Shown one piece after another: positions 12,601 to 23,732 of a DNA stretch of 64,000 nt. Below the pieces are notes generated by a model that ran no database searches, had not been told where the DNA came from, and saw only the letters and a program-made list of their open reading frames with translations. The translations under genes and the position numbers were made by a program. How positions within the stretch are numbered: position 1 is the first letter of the stretch; every line of letters begins with the position of its first letter. Origin of the DNA: Euonymus europaeus (taxonomy: Eukaryota > Streptophyta > Magnoliopsida > Celastrales > Celastraceae); the NCBI GenBank assembly GCA_963580455.1, contig OY756967.1, forward strand, positions 18,956,022 to 19,020,021, read 5' to 3'.

Positions 12601-15600
12601 CCTTCCTCATCTCTCAATATCACAGACATCCGCTTTCTCGTGCTGTTAAACTCTAACACATTTAAAAGTTCAAACTGCCTGCAAAGATACAATAAAATTT
12701 ACTGAGGATAGATTATTTTATGAGGTTGATAACATGCTAGATATTACACACACCCCAATAGCATGTGACGAAACTCGCATGAAGAGAGAATAGTAGAATG
12801 CAATTTGTATTTTATCCTAAATTTAACATGAAATTCACATCATGATTTCCGATGCACTGAAACATAAGGTCAGATTCTGTAAACTAGAAGTCTCAACACT
12901 AATTTGTAGCTTGAAAACAAAATAAGGTAATAATGATGAGTATTTCAAGTTTCAACCCAGATTTTGGTTTAGGCACCTAGTCTAGTAAAGGCTCAACATA
13001 AAGGTATCTCATAATCACTTCCGACAGCAATATAATACCAGTAAAGTAAAATCTTTCAGAACCAACACAGATTAGCAGGCAATTCATTTCTAATCTGTCA
13101 TTTATCACGCACATGGTTGTCAATACAATTTATAGTTGGTCACATTCACTCATTCCTGTTAAAGGCAGTCCAAGAGAGCATACATGATTTGTATGTAAAA
13201 TTGTAAATGAAAACATGAACCGGTATTTTCCAAAATGCAACAAAAGATACTGACCTTTCTACTCTTTTGCCAGTTAGAGGATCAAATTCATGTAATGAGA
13301 TGCTTGTTTGTGTTCTATTGTAGAATTCAAAACCAAGTTCTCTAGCAGCAATAACAAAAGCTGCTTCATCAGGAGATTCTGCTTCATATGAAACCTTTCC
13401 TGTATCCTCATCCACTTCAGGGATGGCCGTATGACAGAGGGCCAACAGACGGAAGAACTTCTGGATGAGATCTGCTTGAGGCTCATTAACCCAATTTGCA
13501 TACATTATCCTTTCATCTTCAAAATTAAATCCTTTAATGTGTGGTTTTCTATCAGGAGAACCATTCATGTGATGGTCCAAGCCATTTATCTTTTCATGGA
13601 CCAATGGTGAACCTCTCCTTCTTTCCATTGCCCTCTCAACCTCTGTAACACCGCTGCCATAAGCTGTCCCTCCAACAGAACACTTTATGAACTCCATAGA
13701 ATTGCAGGTCAATGTCCCTGTCTTATCAGAGAGTATAGTGTCAACTTGGCCAAGTTCCTCATTCAAATTTGATGTGCGCGCGTTTGCCGGTTTGTCAGTC
13801 TCCTCATAATACATGTGGATATCTCGATTGATGAATATACTCTGGAGAACTTTCACAACTTCAATTGACACATACAAGGAGATTGGGATGAAGTAGCTAT
13901 ATAACATTAAGGCCGTTAGAAAGTGATAAATTGCAGCTGCTGGAGCTCTTTCAGGATCAAAGAAAATTGTCGAACGATCTGGTCTAAGATACCACCTTTT
14001 CATCCTCCCATTTTCCAAGTCATCTTTAGTTTCAATGCCAAAAATAATCGATCCCACAAACGAAATTAAAAATAATATACCAAACAAGAGGTAAACAATG
14101 CGATCCATCTTCTTCTCAATTTTGCTTCTTTTCGAAGGGGGGTCTGTGGAATTTTGGATTACCTTGCTGTCACGGCCAGTGAAGATTACTGCCCCATATA
14201 TGTAGTCTGTGTTTCTGAGTTTTGAGTCTCTGAGGAGAATTTGTTGTGGACTGAGGGGATACTGTTGCTCTTCAAGCTCCAAACTTCCAACAAAAGAGTA
14301 CAAGTTCGGATTTGGGTCCTCACATTTTATAATAGCCCTGAAATCCTGGAAGTTCGAGTCATCATTTAGATATGAAGTTTCCCCTATTGCATGTTTTAAT
14401 TTCAAATTTGTCTCCCCATCAAGGTTCATTGTCTCAACATAGCAGATTGCATCCTCATAACTGGATGAGAGCAAGAGTATGTCTGCTGGAAAGAATTCAT
14501 CCTTCACCACCTTCACAATATCTCCCACTCTCAGGTCCTTCCACTCAGTGTCTGCGAATACACCATCACGTTGACGAACCTTGACTTTTCTGTTGTTCAC
14601 CTCAATATCCTGGAAATTTATAGTGCAGAATTGTAAACTTGGTATGACATCTTAGCAACAGTCGCAAATAACTTTAAAAAAAAATCCACAAAAATCCTCC
14701 TATTTAAATTGTGCAGACTCTAAAAGGACAAAAATGAACAAAGCAATCTATGATCACTCCGTAACAAAACTCGCTTTGTATTTCCATTTCTGAAACCGAA
14801 CAAAAATAATTTAAAGGAGATCATCGTAGCAATATCATACAACTCCAATAATGTTAGCATTTTCTTCTGGCAAACAATGTCATTTAGCAAAACGCAATCA
14901 TTTACGCCAAGAATGCAATAGAACAGTTAAAGTGCTTTATCATAACTCCTAAGGTATCCTAATCGAAGTGGTTTTGAATTTATAAGGACAATCAGTACTT
15001 TAGACTTCCGTATCACCAAGTAACATCACAAAAGTTCAATTAGATTACAGCTCCTTGGTTTCCACCTCCGTGGCTCACAATCTTAATGCCAATTGAATAA
15101 AAATCCTAAAAACAACTCTAAGACCAGGATACTTTTTTATCAAGTCCAGCAAAAATTCAGTATTAAGGAATAATCATGTAATTTCCAAGCCAAAAATTAA
15201 AGAAAGCAAAACCAGAATACTAAGCTTACCTGCAATTTCCGCTGCCAATCCTCTATGCCCTCTTTCACCATGGTTGCCCCAATTACAATGATTAGAGGGA
15301 TAATAGCACTGACAGCTGAGTAAGGTGAGAGAGCAGTGAACGACAAGATGCCAATAACCAAGAAGTAGAAGTTGGCTACCCTTCTAAATTGCTCAAACAA
15401 CGCTTTAGGCAAGAAAGTAGCAATAGTATACTTTGTTGAACTCACATAATTGTCCGCATAATTATGCATTCCAGCCTCAACTGAATCAGGTTCATTGCAA
15501 TAAACCACCCTGGAAAATCCAGGACCCCCAATCTGTGAATGGTCATCCTCAAGTGATGCCTTTCCACAAGCAAAAGAGTAGATCTTGCTGAAATGTAGTT

Positions 15601-15622
15601 TCCTTCTTCTACCTCCTGCCAT
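9615..15622 (-). CDS. ALA9-like: P4-type phospholipid flippase, ALA9-like, copy 2 (complete)
   Basis: Complete P4-ATPase gene. Exons: 15622-15230, 14609-13255, 12678-12568, 12476-12200, 12098-12010, 11922-11814, 11470-11261, 11120-10995, 10902-10804, 10585-10394 and 10247-9615. They sum to 1198 codons (1197 residues), close to the roughly 1200 usual for the ALA9-12 group. Residues 1-131 hold the N-terminus and TM1-2. The long second exon carries DGET (Asp about 195), PISL (about 373-376) and the phosphorylated Asp about 426 in DKTGTLT. Later exons carry the nucleotide-binding part, GDGANDVGM and the TM5-10 segment, ending in an Arg/Asn-rich tail. All catalytic signatures are intact. It lies head-to-tail with copy 1, the left-hand ATG being 3.6 kb downstream of this stop. 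Expected role: phospholipid flipping with an ALIS beta-subunit. Substrate cannot be read from the sequence. Confidence 0.96.
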
Positions 15623-16704
15623 TTATTGGTTCTCTCGAAGCAGAGAAGATCAAAAAAGCTTTTTGTTTGTCTCAGGAGATCGAAACACCAGAAAAAGGAC
15701 AATAATTGAAGAATTACCCTCGTACAGAGAACTGATGTGGGGCTCAAATTCCAATTTTTTTCAGAGACAAATGCAGCATTTTCGACTACCAAAGTACCCA
15801 AAAGAGCACAACACCTCAATACTTCGAAAACTAAATTCCCACCACCAAGAACTGGAGTAGCTCCTTAAAACCGATTTTTTTTTTCTTTTCTCTGCTACAG
15901 AACAGCTACTACTTCAAGAAAGATTGCTTCTTTTCCGGTCTCCCAAAAGATTGAAACAAAAAGGAAGGACAAGAAGAATAAAAACAGAACTCCACGAGAG
16001 ATTCCAAACGTGCGGCTCAAAAATCAATAAGAAAAAGGAGATTGAAGAAGAAGAAGAGACACAGAAAAACTTGTAAGGAAATACAGTGTGTGTAAATCAA
16101 AGAAAGAGAAAGATAACAATAGACAAGCGATAACTACAACCCACAAATCCAGCTCGTAAAATCTACCAAACAGGCAAATGTGATGTCCGTCCCTGAAGAT
16201 GAATTGCTAGAAAAAGACTAGTCTTCAAGAAAGAAAAGAAGAAAGAAACCCGAAAATTCTCTCACTCACGTTTAAGGCTATAAATACGATACCAACCAAA
16301 TGAGAGAAGAACGAAAATCCCAAAATTTAAAATTCAGTAAATTAGACTTGAGTACAATATTTCTCTACAAGATGGCGCAACCTTGAAGAACGACTATTAA
16401 ACGAAGACTTGGATTGGATCTCACATCATTGTCTGCGTGGAAACACGCGCGCATTTGCCGAAGAAAATGCCAAAATCTACTGACTTTCTAACCCAAAAAA
16501 AAAAACACCTTCGAGAAGCAGAGAACTCAAATGTGATCCAGGGGAATTGTATCTCCAAGGCCAAACATTTCCAGAACTAGAGCAAAGTTCTCGTGTGAGC
16601 AATAATTTAGCGAGAAAAAAAATAAAAAACAAATAACGGAATGGAGACGTCTTGAGTGGGGGCTGGGTTGGTTGGAATCCAGGGTCCGCTGTATATAATG
16701 TAAA
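15623..16704. other. Upstream region of flippase copy 2
   Basis: This stretch precedes the start of flippase copy 2 and probably includes its 5' leader and promoter. On the gene strand it is rich in TTTCTTCTT tracts, as in many plant 5' leaders. Open frames on either strand are low-complexity and are not supported as genes. A leader intron is possible but cannot be placed. Confidence 0.45.
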
Positions 16705-16740
16705 AAAATTTATTACAGCGAATCCGCTGTAATAAATTTT
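16705..16740. repeat. Perfect 16-bp inverted repeat (hairpin)
   Basis: Arms AAAATTTATTACAGCG (16705-16720) and CGCTGTAATAAATTTT (16725-16740) are exact reverse complements around a 4-base loop, AATC. A further partial copy of the inner motif, CCGCTGTA, lies just upstream at 16686. It sits about 1.1 kb upstream of flippase copy 2. It could be the core of a small MITE or an extruding hairpin. Confidence 0.85.
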
Positions 16741-16760
16741 ATGACATATTGGTTTTGGCT

Positions 16761-16790
16761 TTGGATTTGGATTTGGATTTGGATTTGGAT
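16761..16790. repeat. Hexamer microsatellite (TTGGAT)5
   Basis: Five exact copies of TTGGAT run without interruption, preceded by the variant TTGGCT. It is not the plant telomere repeat (TTTAGGG). It encodes a spurious Leu-Asp repeat on one strand and Pro-Asn on the other. Confidence 0.95.
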
Positions 16791-16799
16791 TGCCTGGTC

Positions 16800-18299
16800 T
16801 TCTCCTCCGGTCCTCCCATGAGAGAAGAAGGAAGCTTCGGAGAAGAGGCAATAGAAGTTTTCTTTGACTGTGCATGTGCTCTGTGTGTATTATTATTAAA
16901 AAATAAAAAAAAAATATTAGCAAATGATAGAGAATAAATAAATTAGCGAAAAATAAGATGACCTTAAATTGACAGTTTATGAATACTAATTCAAATTCGA
17001 CTCACAAAATTAATATTTTTATCAAAAAAAGTTAAATAAAATAAAATTATAAAGACACCCTAAATCCCAAACTATATAATATAGAAAAATAAATAAATAA
17101 TATCCATTTTTCCAAATTAAATTTTATTGAGATGGTATTAATTAGTCCAATTAAAGCTTTCCATTCAAAGTACATGAAATGCCGCGTGTCAAACTTTGGG
17201 ATGAGAGTCAGCAGTCCTTGAAGGAAGCAAAAGAGAATCATTACCACGTGGAGGCGACGGGCGTAGGTCAAATTGTCAAACAACGGGAGCCAAGACCGCC
17301 GCCGTGTTACGCGTACGAAACTTTTATTTATAAATTTTAAAAGAAGCTTCGTTTAATATTTCCATGCAAATCATATGTTTTTGATTGATTTATTACAAAA
17401 ACATGAATGTGCTGCGAAAACATTGGGAGCACGTGCATGCTCACCGTTCACGTGTGTTTCACTTTACTTTTCTAAATCTTGACTTTATTGTACTGCATCA
17501 TGTATATATGCATTTTCCTCGTAGCAAGTAGGTCGTCAAAGAAATTTTCCTGTAAATTTAACGGTGTTGGACGAGCTATCAAGTGATTAATAGACTCATT
17601 ATTTCAATCCTTACATTCGCTCAAGATAGAAATTGAAATGTCAAATATAATAAATCAAATTTATCAATATGCGTTTTCTAGATCAAAATTTAAGATCGAA
17701 CTGATACAAATTGACCCAATACGAACAATATCTATTACACCCAATGAGATACGAGCTGTTACACAACCACCCAGTCGTGCTTCAAGCCCTAAGTATAGCT
17801 AGTTAATTAGAATTGGCGGCCCAGACAACAACCATGATGAGATTGAGATTGACAAGTGGATTGTGTAAGAGCTCATCATCTTTGTTTTTTGCAGACGACG
17901 GCTTTTATGAATCTTTGAAATTTGAATACTCCTCGCCAAATTTCTCTTTCCTAGTTCTTTAGGATAATGAAATGTGGGTCCTGGACATATGTCATTTGAT
18001 AAATTTTCTTTCACTTAATTTTTAATTTAAATTCAACTTTTCCTTCTTTAAATAACAGTAATAATTAATAATGTTCTAGAAACTTCTGATTGTTATAAAT
18101 TACCATTCTGACTCAAAAAATAAGTATGTCAGCCGCCCATGCCAACAAAATAAGATACTTTTATTTTTTAAAATTCTACGATAAAATCAATACTCGATAA
18201 TGACAGGGCAAGTGTGTTGATAATAAAACACACATGTGATACGATCATCAGTGGCGATAATGGCCAGAACATAATCCAAACCACTCTGCTCATCGTCAA
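16800..18299. other. Gene-free AT-rich stretch left of the Harbinger element
   Basis: No coding region or complete transposon was recognised here. The left terminus of the neighbouring Harbinger element should lie near 17.8-18.2 kb, but I could not identify a matching pair of terminal inverted repeats. Confidence 0.45.
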
Positions 18300-21200
18300 A
18301 ATGATTGCTCCATCTTCATTGCTTTCCATGCTTGACGTATCCAAATTATGTCCACCATGCGGACTAAAAATACCGTCATCCATCGTGCATAATCTCATGA
18401 AATTGTGTAGTGTAACAAAGGTCACCACGATCTTCACTTGAGTACGAAAGTCGTACGAGAACATTCTTGCTAGGATGTGTCATCTATTTTTCAACAGACA
18501 TCCGCCCAATCACTAAATGGAGAGAAGAGTGAGCATCATTAAAAGTTTCTCGCGTTGTTGAGGTAGCGGGACCATTTTGGAATACCTCTATATCGTATCT
18601 ATGTCCCCTGTATGGTGATAAAAATTCAGTCTGATTTGGATAGCCTTAATCGACCAAGTAATATTTTCTTGTAACAGAGGCGCACATATAGTAATTAGCA
18701 AATAACCAAATTTATGCAAATCAAAATGCGATCGACAAATATTATTCTCTATATACCAGGAGGAAGGTGCGTAAAGTTAGAGTTGACGTTTGTGATAACA
18801 GTGCTGAAAATACGTGAATCATGCGCAGATCCCTCCCAACCCACACACATGAATGTGAATAACATGTCAAAGTCACATGCAACCATGACATTCTGCGTGG
18901 TGACTCATTTCTCCCAATAAATCTAGTCTTGTCATCGCTATGTACTATGACTGGAACATAAGTCTCATCAATAGCCCCAATGCAATTCCTAAAGAACAGA
19001 TAATATCGTTTGTCACCCTCAATCTACCTCGGTGTAGTCGAGAATGTAGGATCCCTTGGACGAACTATATCGTCCGACATCCGAACTAAATTATCTAGGA
19101 CACTATGGAAATGTCGATAGATTGTTTCTTCGAAATGTACAAATCTATTCGCCACTGCCCGATTACCTAGACCATGGGCGACACTGTAAACAAATATTTC
19201 GACCATCTCATTCAGGCCAACCTCCCCACTTGACTGGCGACCATAGTTCGTGCTCAAGTCAATGCATAGATCACTGAATACCCTCATGTCCATCCTCAAT
19301 ATACACAAACATGTTCTTCTATTACCCTGTAATAAATCCCTGATGTACATGTGTCGCAACCGATTTTGCGAAAATGAAATTTTAAAAGAGAGTCGCCACC
19401 AATTGTAATAGGTGCAATTGGTCACCGATTAAAAATAATTTGGTCTGCGAAAATCCAGAAAAAATGGGTAAGTGAGTTTGTTACGTATGGGGAAGGTGTG
19501 AGGCACCCCACAACGTCTGTTTTAAAAACAGTTGCCAATTTAATTTTTATTATCCTATTAAATGATTAAGAAAATCAAATGTGACATTTTAACAAAAATA
19601 TATACACGAGATATGATAATTAGACATAATATAAAAACTATATTGAGAGTATAATATTGAGGTTCATGGGACTCTTCCATCCAATGATCAAATATTCATG
19701 AAACACTCTCACCTCAAGAATTTTGTCTGAAGGTGCATCCAATGCATTCCCCAAATTAATTCCATCATCAGTTAATTCTTTCAATATAATTTTGATATGC
19801 AATATGAATGCTAAAAGAAAATCCTCTCCATCCAATGGATGAGAATTTCTTTTTATTTTATCCTCAAGAATCCGATCGAAAACATCCAATGTCACTCGAT
19901 TAGTTCCATCGTCGGATATTTGGCGATTTGAACATAGAAAATCGTATGATTTGATTCTTTTTAAAATTATTTAAACAGCCCAATATCCTACAATTATCAA
20001 ACCGGCCCAATTTGTCATAAACCAATCTTGACCCAAAACACTAAGGCCCAGCATATTAAATAAATCAATCTCGGCCCGTTAACAATACCAACAGAAACCT
20101 TAAATCTAGAAATAAACAAAACCCAAGATCCCCAAAATCTAGCCCAAAACAAAAATAACAGAGTCCAACCCAGAACAAACAAAGTCGGCCCAACACTGTT
20201 CATCTTCTTCCTCCAAGCTTCAGCCCAAACGGCACCAGCAACATCCCTTTCCTCTGCCATCCGGCTCACCTGCATGTCTTCCCGTCTGACCTGCAAACAA
20301 AGAAACAGAGCAGCAAACCAGCAAAACCAGATCCAAAAATCCACAATAACAAGCATAATTGGTACAGATTTAAACAATAAAAGAACTTTAAATACAAGAT
20401 TGAAACTACCTCGAGTTCTCCTCCGGATCTTCTCTTCTTCAAAGTCTCTGGATTTGCGTTCCTCTGCCGTGCTTCCTTACCTTCTCGAACGACAATCGGA
20501 CCGTTTAGAATAAAGTTTCAGGTGTTACGAAGCTACTATCCAAATTTCACTTCGATCGGACCACGGATCGGTTTCCGATCGTTGATTGCAAAACCTGTGC
20601 GCAGTGTCTCTTCTCCCCAGAATTGCAGTCACTTTCTATCAGAAGCTGGGGTAGATAGACACCTTCAAATGGCAATCGCACCGATCAGAATAAAGCTCCA
20701 AGTGTTGTGAAGCTACTGGTGCAGCACCCCTAAATCCACTCTACTCCGAAATTCCTCCCAAAAAACCAACCCCCCCATTTCTCTGTTTCTTCTTCCATTT
20801 TTATAAACCAAAAACCGAATCAAACACCTCCCCAAAATCAACAAAATCGGCTTCCAAAGCCTCTCTCTCTCTCCATTTTCAACCTTTCGGCGCCTCCTTC
20901 TCCTTTTTTTTCTTCTCTTCCACCTACCAACGGCGGCGGCTCCCTCCAAGCAACAAAAGCTTTTTCCACAAAGCTTTCTCTTCTTTAGGTATTAGGGTTA
21001 GGTTTAGGTGGTGGGCTGGGTAGGATAGCTTGGGCTTTGGCTTTTGGTGAGTTAAATGGGTGATGGGCTCGGTTTGGGTAGAATTAGTTGAGAAATGGGC
21101 TGGGCCAACTGGGCAATGGGCTAATTAATTTTGGGTTTGGTTAAATTGGGTAGTTGTAGTATTTGATTATTTAGGGCTTAAGTTTGGGTCAAAATTTGGA

Positions 21201-21433
21201 TGAATTATTTGGTATATTTTTATTTTTATTTTTTATTTCTTTTTCTTTCTTTTTAAATTGAAACTTTCCGGACAAAAATGGGGTACTACAACATGTTACC
21301 CGTGTAAGAAGATGTCGAGGAAGGTACACAAGGAATATAATCAACGACCTCATTATATGCTGCTATTGTGCCAACAATAATAGCCGCAATTTCATCAAGA
21401 AAAAAATCATTTTGGTTACTAGGATCTGCCATG
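18300..21433 (-). pseudogene. PIF/Harbinger (ALP1-like) transposase pseudogene, split by a solo LTR
   Basis: Reading right to left: a start MADPSNQNDFFLDEIAAIIV at 21433; the insertion at 19352-21290; then YIRDLLQGNRRTCLCILRMD and a DUF8040-like helical region (GLNEMVEIFVYSVAHGLGNR). Next comes a DDE core: IGAIDETYVPV (first Asp, about 18968) and GWEGSAHDSRIF (second Asp, about 18815). The third block reads LVIGRMS near 18500 where the family has V-I-E-R-x-F-G, so the catalytic Glu is replaced by Gly. A frame change near 18930, an in-frame stop in YYLVD-stop-GYPN, and the LTR insertion make it nonfunctional. The C-terminal LHNFMRLC motif is at about 18400. The partner Myb/SANT gene lies just upstream on the same strand. 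Confidence 0.9.
19352..21290. mobile_element. Solo LTR (about 1.94 kb) with 5-bp target duplication
   Basis: The insert begins TGTCGCAACCGATTTTGCG and ends ATGGGGTACTACA, so it has the TG...CA ends of an LTR. It is flanked by the direct duplication acatg (19347-19351 and 21291-21295). Removing the insert and one copy of acatg rejoins the Harbinger frame exactly (GNM then YIRDLL). No gag, pol, second LTR or primer site is inside. This fits a solo LTR left by recombination between two LTRs, or a coding-free LTR-like element. The first 130 bp (GAGAGTCGCCACCAATTG, GGTGCAATTGGTCACCG, AAGGTGTGAGGCACCCCACA) is a sequence I recall as widespread in eudicot repeats. Confidence 0.88.
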
Positions 21434-21851
21434 TCCTGTCCATAAAAATACAAAATCTGGATTAATATTCAACCAACCTCATGGTCAACTAAGCTAAAAA
21501 TAATTAACTCACAGATGCATTAAAAATATGTCCACAAGAAACAATTTAGTAATGGCATCCCACCTGGAAAATGAAACAAGTCTATTACTTCATTAAAAAA
21601 TTAGGAACGTGAGACAAATCTCTAACATGGCATCCCACTTAGAAAAGAAACAACTCAACCACTCCACTAGCACAAATTGACATTTAGAATAGTAGCACAT
21701 AATCAAATACACAACCAGTAGCATATGAATTTATTGAAAGGGTAAAACAAATTAAAATTTTCATCAAAAAGCAAATCCCAACTGCGACTCAAGTACGTAA
21801 AAACAAGAAACAAACTCAGTCTCTGCAAACAAATGCAAAAGTTCAGTCTCT

Positions 21852-22940
21852 TCACTTGGATCCAGATGCACCAGGACCCATCGAGTCTACATACTTCATC
21901 TTCAACCATGTAAGCTTCCAATCCCTACGGATCATAGCAGTGAAGAACTCACGTTCTTCCTTCATCTGAAATAGCCTAAACGCAAACATAAGCAGGTCAC
22001 CAATCTTAGCCGTCTTTGAAATGTCCTCCAAAATACGCATACAATCAGTAATTTCAGCCTTAGACTCATTCTGGGAGTAGGTGGAGGGGCGGTTATGGCG
22101 TGAGTCCGACTCTTCACGGCAGACATGAGATTGCCCAAAGACTTGCTGATTTTCTCACTGTAGTCACCTGCTCTGTGTTTCTTCTTCCTGCAAGTCCCTA
22201 GAGTACTTGACCTATCGATGTTGCGAAGTGGGAGAGCTGATGACTTCATTTCCATCCTCCTTATTGATGTCATACTCTGGATCACTAGATGAGTCAGAAC
22301 CAATCACCCTAAAATCAACATTTACTCATGTGCTTGTCTTTGTCGCTTCTTCATTCCGGTTAGATGATCCAGGAATGTAGGCAAACTCCCCAGTTGCACA
22401 TTGCCTTTGAAAAAGTGTACTAAGGAGATCGAGGTGCTTAGGCTCTTGGACTTTAAACTTGGCAACCTGTTTGTCTTCCTGCATGTGTGAAAAATACATC
22501 ACATTAAAAAGTTATAATAGAACAAAATATGGTATTATATTATTCAACATTAAACATATATGGCAAGGTGAACAAAAATGACATATAGGCTGACCTTAAT
22601 TATGCGCTCCTACCAATCATTATCAGCTAGAATTTTCTTACGGCAATGGTCCCATCTGGTGCCCGTGTCATGAAGTCGTAATTTCTCAAACAATTTGTAC
22701 TCCTTCTTAAGATTGTCCCATTTGTTTTTCAATTGGGGTTGATCATATTGCCTCCCAGTTTACTCAGCAAAACCGGAGACAATTTTGTGCCCCCATTCTT
22801 TTGTAAAGTAAGAATCGGGCCTCCTCCCTGCCTTCAATTGCTCGACACACAGTTCCAAGAATTTTTTTTTTGACAGAGTCCCAATTTTCCTTATCAGCAC
22901 CATGAATTGGTTGTGGTAGAGGGGTGGTTGTAGTACTCAT
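21852..22940 (-). pseudogene. Harbinger Myb/SANT-like ORF1 protein, decayed
   Basis: The start is at 22940 (MSTTTTPLPQP). The N-terminal domain continues in shifted frames as CGHKIVSGFAE, a stop, then QLKNKWDNLKKEYKLFEKLR and GTRWDHCRKKILADND. This is the Myb/SANT-like DNA-binding domain found in the accessory protein of PIF/Harbinger elements. A middle part contains ATGEFAYIPGSSN. The C-terminus has MRILEDISKTAKIGDLLMFA and ends GPGASGSK. At least one stop and several frame changes interrupt it. In active elements this protein helps the transposase bind the element ends and enter the nucleus. It and the transposase pseudogene are parallel, about 0.4 kb apart. Confidence 0.82.
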
Positions 22941-23732
22941 GATAGTTGCAATAAGAAAATTATTTAACTTATGACTATTGTCCATCCCAATATAATGTAT
23001 CAAGGATTAGCTCTTGTTTGGAGGAAAAACAATAAAGAATAGAAGCAACATTTCCATAACAAAGAAGAAAACTCAATATAGTTTAATTTGCTTGTCATCA
23101 AATCTGGCTTTCATCTTATGCTTTTTTGCACTATAGTATACATTTCAGATAACATATCAAATGCTCTCTAGTGAGACTTAAGTTTATTTGCTTGCCTTTC
23201 TATAATAACAAATATACAATTCAGAAATTGAACTTGCTAGGCTTATGCATTTTCTATTTAAAGCTCTATTGGATATATATTGGTGGTGATGTTTACCTAA
23301 TATTGTGTACTTGAGGTGAGGTGATTGACAAAGAACCAATTCAAAGCTCAGCACACTATTGTTGTTCTTGCATAGACGCATGAAATCAGTGACGTGGAGT
23401 TTAACATTCATTTTAGACCAAATTTTTATAAAAACTTTGACAAAAAGCAAGAGCCAGAAATTCCACAGTAGGAAATCCATGAATAAAAGAAGCGAAAATG
23501 AGAAACTTCTCAACCATGCTAAAACCAAACCATCAATGGGCCTCAAATGAGAAACGTATTGACTTCGCTAGTTTGCTGCATAAGTAGTTTATATTGTAGA
23601 CGAATTCAGTAATGGCTAATAAGCTTTGTTATCTCTAACAAAGTATGAAACATCATTACAAAAAGGTAAGCAACAGATGCATTCGACTCCCAATGGTAAG
23701 GAAAATGTCTCATCCTAGGTACGAGAATAATT
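22941..23732. other. Gene-free stretch right of the Harbinger element
   Basis: No gene seen. The right terminus of the Harbinger element should lie here, but no terminal repeat matching the left side was recognised. Confidence 0.4.

Noticed and set aside
16477..16923. 148-residue minus-strand frame with a Pro-Asn/Pro-Lys repeat
   Set aside because: The repeat is only the hexamer microsatellite read in one frame; the rest is low-complexity leader-like sequence.
20700..21300. A gene inside the Harbinger region, from Lys/Arg-rich and Trp/Gly-rich frames
   Set aside because: The whole stretch is inside the solo LTR, whose borders are fixed by the target duplication.
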